The notes under the pieces: generated by a model
What the model saw: the letters and a program-made list of their open reading frames with translations, nothing else
What the model was told of the DNA's origin: nothing
The model's database searches: none
Program-made: the position numbers and the translations under genes
Source: Arcobacter sp.
GTDB lineage: Bacteria > Campylobacterota > Campylobacteria > Campylobacterales > Arcobacteraceae
Reading direction: 5' to 3'
DNA length: 27,768 bases
Assembly: GCA_030635995.1 (NCBI GenBank)
Contig: DAOVXU010000003.1
Location: forward strand, 1-27,768
Part shown: piece after piece, positions 21,757-27,768 of the stretch
Layout: every line of letters starts with the position of its first letter
Position numbering within the stretch: the first letter of the stretch is position 1

Positions 21757-22857
21757 ATGTTATTGACACCAGGACCTACAGCCGTTCCAGAATTTGTACG
21801 AACAGCAATGTCAGAAGAAACACTACATCATAGAACACCAGAATTTGAAGCTATATTTGAAAAGACTAGAAATTTACTTTTAGAACTTTTAGATATGCCT
21901 GAATCGGTAATACTTGCTTCAAGTGGTACAGGAGCTATGGAAGCTTGTGTTACAAATCTTACCCATAAAAAAGCACTTACAATAAATGCTGGAAAATTTG
22001 GACAAAGATTTGGAAAAATTTGTGAAGCACACCATATCGCATACACAGAATTGACACACGAATGGAATATCCCTATGAGTGTTGATGAAGTTGTAGATAT
22101 TATTAAAAATGATAGTGATATAGATGCTATTTTTATACAAGTTTGTGAAAGTGCAGGTGGATTAAGACATCCAGTTGAAGCTATCGCAAAAGCAGTTAAA
22201 GATATAAATCCATCTATCTCTATAATAGCAGATGGAATCACAGCGGTAGGTGTTGAAAAAATAGATACTACAAATATCGATGCACTTATTACAGGTAGTC
22301 AAAAAGCACTTATGTTACCACCAGGGCTTTCTATGATTGGATTTAGTGATGAAGCTGTTGCTAAAATAGAAAAAAAACCTGCTGGATATTATTTTAATCT
22401 TTTAAGTGAGATTAAAAAACAAAAACAAAATACAACTGCATATACAGCTGCTACTACTCTTATTATTGGGCTTGGAGCTATTTTAGAAAAACTAAAAACA
22501 ATTGGTTTTGATAATCTTTATGCTGATACCGCCAAAAGAGCAAAAGCTACAAGAGATGCTTTAATTGCTATTGGACTTGAAATATATCCTACAACTCCTG
22601 CAAATGCTATGAGTACAATTTATACAGAAGATTCAAATGCAATTAGAAAAGTTCTAAAAGAGAAATATGACCTGAATATTGCAGGTGGACAAGATCATCT
22701 AAAAGGTAAAATCTTTAGAATAAATCATATGGGACTTGTAACCCCTTATGAAGCTTCATGGGCGGTTAATGCTATTGAAAAAGCTATGGATGATTTAAAT
22801 ATTAGAACATTTGATGGAACTGCTAATAAAATATTTATGAAAGGATTTTTTGGATGA
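21757..22857 (+). CDS. Class V aminotransferase, alanine/serine-glyoxylate type
   Basis: This is a PLP-dependent fold-type I enzyme of the class V family related to alanine-glyoxylate and serine-pyruvate aminotransferases. Its 366 residues begin LLTPGPTAVPEFV, the family's opening, followed by HHRTPEF. SSGTGAMEA (about 55-63) is the phosphate-binding loop and DGITAVG carries the Asp that binds the PLP ring. K183 in TGSQKALMLPPGL is the Schiff-base Lys. The exact substrate cannot be read from sequence; members in this phylum are often just called aminotransferase. The start is ATG at 21757, with AAGGAAA upstream. It overlaps hisZ by 4 bases (ATGA) and leads the operon to purA and carA, so a role in amino-acid supply is plausible. 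Confidence 0.88.
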   Translation: MLLTPGPTAVPEFVRTAMSEETLHHRTPEFEAIFEKTRNLLLELLDMPESVILASSGTGAMEACVTNLTHKKALTINAGKFGQRFGKICEAHHIAYTELTHEWNIPMSVDEVVDIIKNDSDIDAIFIQVCESAGGLRHPVEAIAKAVKDINPSISIIADGITAVGVEKIDTTNIDALITGSQKALMLPPGLSMIGFSDEAVAKIEKKPAGYYFNLLSEIKKQKQNTTAYTAATTLIIGLGAILEKLKTIGFDNLYADTAKRAKATRDALIAIGLEIYPTTPANAMSTIYTEDSNAIRKVLKEKYDLNIAGGQDHLKGKIFRINHMGLVTPYEASWAVNAIEKAMDDLNIRTFDGTANKIFMKGFFG

Positions 22858-23699
22858 TTTTTGAACATGAAATTCCTCAAGGGAGTCGTTTATATTTTGG
22901 AAAAATAGCAAAAAAGAAAAGAGAATTAGAAAATAAAATCTCATCTTTTTTTATGGAGAAAGAGTTTGATGAGATAGTTACACCAAACTTCTCATATTCT
23001 CAACACCAAAGTATTGATGATGAAACACAACTTATAAAAATAAGTGACGAAACCAACAATCAAGTAGCACTAAGAGCTGATTCAACTCTTGATGTTGCTA
23101 GAATTATCACTAAAAGGTTAGGTAGAACTACAAGCCATAAGAAATGGTTTTATATTCAACCTGTATTTACATATCCATCAAATGAAAATTATCAAATGGG
23201 TGTAGAGTGGTTAGAGTATGATAATGTAAGTGATATGATAAATCTTACAAGTGAAGCATTAGAACTTATAAATATAAAACCACTAATTCAAGTTATGAAT
23301 ATAAATATTCCAAAACTTGTGGCATCTGAATTAAATATTGATCTATCATTATTTAAAGATGGTGAAGTAGCTAAACTATTTGATTTAAAAATAAAATGGC
23401 TAGATAGATTACTTTATGCTTCAAAAAATGAAGATTTAGAAGATATACTAGAGATATTACCAACTAAAATAAAAGTAGAAGTTAAAAAGCTTATCGACAT
23501 TGTAAATGATATTGATTATAAAAATACAATAGTTTCTCCACTTTACTATACAGCTATGAAGTATTATGATGATGTATATTATAGAGTAATCGATGGTAAT
23601 CTTACTCTTGCTAAGGGTGGAAGATATAAAAGTGAAGGCGTGAGTTCTTTAGGATTTGCACTTTATACAGATAATTTATTAAAATTATTAGAAGATTAG
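22854..23699 (+). CDS. hisZ: HisZ-like protein (class II aaRS-like, ATP phosphoribosyltransferase regulatory subunit family)
   Basis: HisZ is a catalytically dead relative of histidyl-tRNA synthetase that, with short-form HisG, catalyses the first step of histidine synthesis. The 281 residues contain EIPQGSRLYFGKIAKKKREL, then FDEIVTPNFSY (motif 1-like), QVALRADSTLDVARIITKRL and FYIQPVFTYPSN (motif 2-like). They end with GGRYKSEGVSSLGFALYTDNLL (motif 3-like). It is shorter than most HisZ proteins. The start is ATG at 22854, overlapping the aminotransferase stop, and purA follows after 15 bases. No hisG is nearby. Whether the protein really serves HisG or has another role beside purA is open. 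Confidence 0.78.
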   Translation: MIFEHEIPQGSRLYFGKIAKKKRELENKISSFFMEKEFDEIVTPNFSYSQHQSIDDETQLIKISDETNNQVALRADSTLDVARIITKRLGRTTSHKKWFYIQPVFTYPSNENYQMGVEWLEYDNVSDMINLTSEALELINIKPLIQVMNINIPKLVASELNIDLSLFKDGEVAKLFDLKIKWLDRLLYASKNEDLEDILEILPTKIKVEVKKLIDIVNDIDYKNTIVSPLYYTAMKYYDDVYYRVIDGNLTLAKGGRYKSEGVSSLGFALYTDNLLKLLED

Positions 23700-23714
23700 A
23701 AAAAGGATTTAGAT

Positions 23715-24965
23715 ATGAGTAAAGCAGATATAATTGTGGGGATTCAATGGGGTGATGAAGGTAAAGGTAAGATAGTTGATAAACTTGCTCAAGAGTATGA
23801 TGTAGTTTGTAGAAGCCAAGGTGGACACAATGCTGGACATACTATTTGGGTGAATGGTGTTAGATATGCACTTCATCTTGTACCATCTGGTATTTTAAAT
23901 CCTGAGGCTGTAAATATTATTGGAAATGGTGTAGTTGTAAATCCAGAATCAATAATAAAAGAGATGGTTCAATTTGATAATCTTGAGGGTAGGATTTATA
24001 TCTCTGATAAGGCACATTTAAATCTTCCATACCATAGTCTAATAGATATTGCTCGTGAAAAACTAAAAGGTGATGAAGCTATTGGGACAACTGGAAAAGG
24101 GATTGGACCTGCGTATAGTGATAAAATAAATAGAGTAGGACATAGAGTTGATGAACTTTTAAATCCAAAACAACTTTGTGCAAATATTGAAAAATATTTT
24201 AAACAAAATGAAGCAATTTTTAAAGCACTTGATTTAGAAGTACCTACAATGTCTGAAGTTGAAGCTCAAATAAATGAGTACAATGAAAATTTAGCACCAT
24301 TTATCACAAATACTACAAATATGGTATGGGCAGCGTTAGATGAAAATAAAAAAGTACTTCTTGAGGGTGCGCAGGGTACACTTCTTGATATTGATCATGG
24401 AACATATCCTTTCGTAACATCTTCAAGTACTGTAAGTGCTGGAGCTTGTACTGGTCTTGGTCTAAATCCAAAAGATATTGGTACAATCACTGGAATAGTA
24501 AAAGCATATACTACAAGAGTAGGAAATGGACCAGTCCCTACTGAAGATTTTACAGATGCTGGTGAAACTATGGCAGATGTTGGAAAAGAGGTAGGAACAA
24601 CAACTGGAAGAGGTAGAAGATGTGGTTGGTTTGATGCAGTTGCTGTTAAATATGCCTCAAGATTGAATGGTTGTGATCAATTATCTTTAATGAAACTTGA
24701 TGTTTTAGATGGTTTTGAAACTATTAAAATTTGTACAGCATATGAAATTGATGGAGAAATTATAGACTATGTTCCATCAAATTTAGACAATGTAAAACCT
24801 ATATATGAAGATATAAAAGGTTGGGATAGTGTAGTTGGTTGTAGAGATTATAATGAATTACCTAAAACAGCTAAAGAATATGTAGCAAGAATAGAAGAGC
24901 TTACAAATACAAAAGTAGGAATCATATCAACTTCTCCAGAACGAGAAGATACAATAATTAGATAG
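23715..24965 (+). CDS. purA: Adenylosuccinate synthetase
   Basis: PurA joins IMP and aspartate with GTP to make adenylosuccinate, the first step from IMP to AMP. The 416 residues contain all main motifs: VGIQWGDEGKGKIVD (P-loop, with the catalytic Asp), SQGGHNAGHT, GTTGKGIGPAYSDK, EGAQGTLLDIDHGTYPFVTS and the C-terminal base-recognition part TTTGRGRRCGWFD. The start is ATG at 23715, with AAAAGGA upstream. It sits in the middle of the operon, 15 bases after hisZ and 9 bases before DUF507. Confidence 0.98.
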   Translation: MSKADIIVGIQWGDEGKGKIVDKLAQEYDVVCRSQGGHNAGHTIWVNGVRYALHLVPSGILNPEAVNIIGNGVVVNPESIIKEMVQFDNLEGRIYISDKAHLNLPYHSLIDIAREKLKGDEAIGTTGKGIGPAYSDKINRVGHRVDELLNPKQLCANIEKYFKQNEAIFKALDLEVPTMSEVEAQINEYNENLAPFITNTTNMVWAALDENKKVLLEGAQGTLLDIDHGTYPFVTSSSTVSAGACTGLGLNPKDIGTITGIVKAYTTRVGNGPVPTEDFTDAGETMADVGKEVGTTTGRGRRCGWFDAVAVKYASRLNGCDQLSLMKLDVLDGFETIKICTAYEIDGEIIDYVPSNLDNVKPIYEDIKGWDSVVGCRDYNELPKTAKEYVARIEELTNTKVGIISTSPEREDTIIR

Positions 24966-24974
24966 GGGAAATAG

Positions 24975-25526
24975 ATGAAATTAAAAAAACAACACGCAAA
25001 TTATATTGCTAGAAAAATTACAAATGATTTAATCTCTCAAGACTTTATAGAGGTACGAAAAGAGAAAGCTCTTATAACTGAAGTTTGTGTAAATATTTTA
25101 GATGAAGATATTGATAAAGAGATCAAACTAGATGAACATGTAGATGCTTTACTAGATGAAAGAGAAGATGATATTGATTTTTATAATGCTGATTATAGAC
25201 AACTATTCTGGATGACTAAAAAAAGACTTGCTAATGATTTTGATGTAAGTTTAAATATGGAAGATAGATTTTCAAATATTGCACATAATATTATGGATTA
25301 TTTATATGAAGAGGATTATATTCACTTTACTGTATCAGATAACCAAGTAAAAAATGTAATTGCAAATGCAATCACTGCTTTTATAAAAGGTTATGATGAA
25401 GCTGATACACTTGTATATGAAAAAATTAAAACATATAAAAGAAAACTTATCCCAGGTACTGAAGATTATGATGCGGTTTATACAAGATTGTATGAAGAAG
25501 AGCTTATCAAAAAAGGATTAATATAA
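24975..25526 (+). CDS. DUF507 protein with two repeats
   Basis: This is a conserved acidic protein of 183 residues and unknown function, found mainly in Campylobacterota and Aquificota. It consists of two related halves of about 90 residues. The first starts MKLKKQHANYIARKITNDL and the second follows after about residue 85, around FDVSLNMEDRFSNIAHNIMDYL. Both have the pattern of a basic/hydrophobic helix followed by an acidic stretch (DEREDDIDFYN in the first). No enzyme motif, signal or membrane span is visible. It lies between purA (9 bases) and carA (overlap of 1 base, TAATG), so it is translated together with nucleotide synthesis enzymes. I can offer no function. Confidence 0.82.
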   Translation: MKLKKQHANYIARKITNDLISQDFIEVRKEKALITEVCVNILDEDIDKEIKLDEHVDALLDEREDDIDFYNADYRQLFWMTKKRLANDFDVSLNMEDRFSNIAHNIMDYLYEEDYIHFTVSDNQVKNVIANAITAFIKGYDEADTLVYEKIKTYKRKLIPGTEDYDAVYTRLYEEELIKKGLI

Positions 25527-26647
25527 TGGAAAAAATTTATATATATTTAGAGAATGGTACATTTTTAGAAGCTGATAGTTTTGGGGCAACAGGTACTCAA
25601 ATAGGTGAAATAGTTTTTAATACATCTATGACAGGTTACCAAGAGATTACAACAGACCCCTCTTATGCTGGACAATTTGTAACATTTACAACTCCAGAAA
25701 TTGGAAATGTTGGTGTAAATAGTGCTGATATGGAGAGTGATAAGGTACATTGTAAAGGTGTATTAGTAAGAGCTTATAATGAAGAATATTCAAACTTTAG
25801 AGGTGAAAAAAGTTACTCAACTCTTTTAAAAGAAAATAACACTTTAGGAATTTGTAATATTGATACAAGATATTTAACTAAAATGTTAAGAGATGAGGGT
25901 GCGATGATGATGATAGCATCAACTGAAATATCTAATAAAGAAAAGTTAAAAGAATTATTATCACAAAGTCCTAGAATTGAAGATATAAATTATATAGAAC
26001 AAGTTACTACAAAAAAATCTTATGTTCATAAAAGTGGTGCGTGGGATCATAGTAAGATGGACTATAATAAAGCTGTAATGAGTGATAAAAAAGTTGTAGT
26101 TATTGATTTTGGTGTTAAAAGAAATATTTTAAATGAATTAGTTCAATCTGGTCTTGAAGTTGAAGTAGTTCCAAGTAGTTTTAATGCTGAAGATTTAATT
26201 GCTAGATTTGAAGCAAAAGAGATTGGTGGAATATTTTTATCAAATGGTCCAGGTGATCCACTTACACTAACAGCTGAAAAAGAACAAGTTGAAAAACTAA
26301 TCAAAACTAATATACCTATTTTTGCAATTTGTTTAGGTCACCAGATGTTAAGTATTGCACATGGTTATGATACATATAAATTAAAATTTGGTCAACACGG
26401 TGGTAACCATCCTGTAAAAAATAAAAAAGAAACAGTTGAGATAACTGCACAAAATCACAACTATAATGTTCCTGATAATATTGTTGAAATTGCTAAAATA
26501 ACACATCAAAATCTATTTGACAATACTATAGAGGGTGTTGAATATAATAATACAAATATATTCTCAGTACAACATCATCCAGAAGCTAGCCCAGGACCAC
26601 ATGAGAGTAAATATATATTTGACGAGTTTGCTGCAATAGTAAAATAA
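25526..26647 (+). CDS. carA: Carbamoyl-phosphate synthase small subunit
   Basis: CarA is the glutaminase subunit that feeds ammonia to CarB for carbamoyl phosphate, used in pyrimidine and arginine synthesis. The 373 residues begin KIYIYLENGTFLEADSFGA and contain GEIVFNTSMTGYQEITTDPS, the typical CarA N-terminal domain. The C-terminal glutaminase domain holds FLSNGPGDP, the nucleophile C269 in AICLGHQML and the H351/E353 pair in QHHPEASPGP. The start is ATG at 25526, overlapping the DUF507 stop by one base, with AAAGGA upstream. It is the last gene of the operon; carB is not adjacent. Confidence 0.98.
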   Translation: MEKIYIYLENGTFLEADSFGATGTQIGEIVFNTSMTGYQEITTDPSYAGQFVTFTTPEIGNVGVNSADMESDKVHCKGVLVRAYNEEYSNFRGEKSYSTLLKENNTLGICNIDTRYLTKMLRDEGAMMMIASTEISNKEKLKELLSQSPRIEDINYIEQVTTKKSYVHKSGAWDHSKMDYNKAVMSDKKVVVIDFGVKRNILNELVQSGLEVEVVPSSFNAEDLIARFEAKEIGGIFLSNGPGDPLTLTAEKEQVEKLIKTNIPIFAICLGHQMLSIAHGYDTYKLKFGQHGGNHPVKNKKETVEITAQNHNYNVPDNIVEIAKITHQNLFDNTIEGVEYNNTNIFSVQHHPEASPGPHESKYIFDEFAAIVK

Positions 26648-26656
26648 TTTAATATT

Positions 26657-26695
26657 TTTTAGTTTAAGTGTATAGATAAAATACTTAAACTAAAA
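26657..26695. terminator. Possible hairpin between convergent carA and addA-like genes
   Basis: A 13-bp AT-rich stem (26657-26669 with 26683-26695) with a 13-base loop starts 10 bases after the carA stop and overlaps the last codons of the convergent gene. Neither side has a good T-run downstream of the stem, so it is weaker than the other hairpins. Confidence 0.45.
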
Positions 26696-27768
26696 CTATC
26701 TCACTTTTATCTTTATGTAAATATACAACATAACCTATAATATCTTTACTATTTGTAATATTTCTAATTGCATTTTTATAATTTAATACTTGCTTTAAAT
26801 GGCTTTCTTGTTTATATCTAGTTGTTTTATAATCAACAATTATATATTGATTTTCTTTTTGTATCAGTAGATCTATAACTTTTATCTCATCATTAAAAAT
26901 CAACTCTTGCTCTTTTGTATATATTGAATCTATTATTAAAGATTTAAAGTCAATATTATCAATAAGTAAATTAATTCTATTTTCTATATCTTCAATATCT
27001 TTATCATCTAAAAGATTATAATATTTTGAACGAACTAAATTTATAGCTAACTTTAAAGAGACTAGATTAAATTCTTTCATCATCTCTAAACAATAGTGAG
27101 TAGCAATTCCAAAATATCGTGCTTTTATATTCTCAATAGTTTCAATTTTATCTCTCTTTTGAATATCCTGCACACCTAATTGTAAAGGCTTATAACTAAT
27201 ATTTTCAATATCTAAACTTGCATTATTATCTTCTTTTGATATATATAACTCTCCAAAAGATAAGTAACTTAAATCTGAACCTAAAATATCAAATACACTT
27301 TGTTTATCTTTTTTAAAAATTATAAGATTATTTTTAGCCCTTGTTAGTGCAACATATAAAATATTTAATTCATCTCCTAAAGATAGGTTCTTTTCTTTTT
27401 CTAATGCTATTTTATACTCTTCATCAAAATTTTCCCTATACTTTGTTTTATAATATATACTCTTTAAATTAATATTTTCATACTCAAAAAGAATAGTTGA
27501 TCTATCAATATTTTTTCTTTTTATTCTATCTAGTACAATTACTGTATCAAACTCTAAACCTTTAGATTTAAAAACTGTTAAAATTTGTAAACCAATTTTC
27601 TCTTTATTTATCATTATTGCATCATTAGTATCAATCTCATAAATAAAATCAACAATATCATTATATGATGATACAACATCTATAAACTTAATCATATTAT
27701 CATCAATTAGTTCATATTTTGAAGCTATAATATTTACTATATCTACAATATAATTTGTTTGCAAATTC
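26685..27768 (-). CDS. AddA/RecB-like helicase-nuclease, C-terminal part (cut by window edge)
   Basis: This is the C-terminal portion of a UvrD-type helicase fused to a PD-(D/E)XK nuclease, as in AddA or RecB, which process double-strand ends for recombination repair. QILTVFKSKGLEFDTVIVLD is helicase motif V and LNILYVALTRAKNNLIIF is motif VI. After a linker come ARYFGIATHYCLEMM (nuclease entry His) and, near the end, KVIDLLIQKENQYIIVDYKTT with the catalytic D and DYK. The last part, HLKQVLNYKNAI, carries the conserved Q-x3-Y. A TTG occurs near the right edge, but the frame stays open to base 27768, so the true start and Walker A part lie outside. In this phylum the AddA/AddB pair is usual, hence AddA is the best guess. 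Confidence 0.86.
   Translation of the reverse strand, partial: NLQTNYIVDIVNIIASKYELIDDNMIKFIDVVSSYNDIVDFIYEIDTNDAIMINKEKIGLQILTVFKSKGLEFDTVIVLDRIKRKNIDRSTILFEYENINLKSIYYKTKYRENFDEEYKIALEKEKNLSLGDELNILYVALTRAKNNLIIFKKDKQSVFDILGSDLSYLSFGELYISKEDNNASLDIENISYKPLQLGVQDIQKRDKIETIENIKARYFGIATHYCLEMMKEFNLVSLKLAINLVRSKYYNLLDDKDIEDIENRINLLIDNIDFKSLIIDSIYTKEQELIFNDEIKVIDLLIQKENQYIIVDYKTTRYKQESHLKQVLNYKNAIRNITNSKDIIGYVVYLHKDKSEIVLV

Noticed and set aside
21828..22241. Two minus-strand frames (137 and 73 residues) inside the aminotransferase gene
   Set aside because: They are shadows of a well-supported gene with PLP motifs and have no homology-like features.

Overview
The window looks like a chromosomal stretch of a member of Campylobacterota, most likely from the Arcobacter group. 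The DNA is very AT-rich. The markers are a remote, epsilon-type CheZ, a Csd4/Pgp1-type M99 peptidoglycan carboxypeptidase, CcoG for cbb3 oxidase, a two-repeat DUF507 protein between purA and carA, a HisZ-like gene in front of purA, and sensor proteins of Cache/HWRQP and Cache/HD-GYP type. Species cannot be fixed from the sequence alone. I see no transposase, phage gene, CRISPR array, tRNA or rRNA.

Layout. (1) 1-6115 is a motility block. A leftward operon cheY-cheZ-flgF-flgB-fliF (fliF cut by the window edge) diverges from a rightward set: flgG, a small highly charged repeat protein, and an unusual membrane protein. That protein joins a CheC/CheX/FliY-like domain, an acidic linker, one membrane span and a SPOR-like periplasmic domain. 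(2) 6131-11160 runs leftward: a DUF1643-like protein, a Cache-HD-GYP phosphodiesterase, tgt, gatC and an ArsC/Spx-family gene. (3) 11239-12942 runs leftward: luxS, a degenerate methyltransferase-like protein and an MnmD-like methyltransferase. (4) ccoG stands alone. (5) 14485-17958 is a tightly overlapping leftward operon: moaC, DUF493, HIT protein, M15 peptidase with a twin-arginine-like leader, and Csd4/Pgp1 lipoprotein. (6) rpsU and purT run rightward, each followed by a clear hairpin terminator. (7) An orphan Cache histidine kinase runs leftward. (8) 21757-26647 is a rightward operon: class V aminotransferase, hisZ, purA, DUF507, carA. (9) The 3' part of an AddA/RecB-like helicase-nuclease runs leftward into the right edge.

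How the genes fit together. The left block builds the MS ring and rod and sets the CheY-P signal. The CheZ here carries three 23-residue repeats that resemble CheY-binding tail peptides. The CheC-TM-SPOR protein could link the motor or chemotaxis system to the cell wall. The moaC operon carries two peptidoglycan peptidases that may trim the wall and help set curved cell shape. The purA/carA/purT genes serve nucleotide synthesis.

The most interesting candidates are the flgG-linked pair at 4120-6115 and the repeat-bearing CheZ. Several gene starts were moved from the longest open frame because a ribosome binding site or promoter position favours an inner codon: ccoG, moaC, the ArsC-like gene, the histidine kinase and the DUF1643-like gene.
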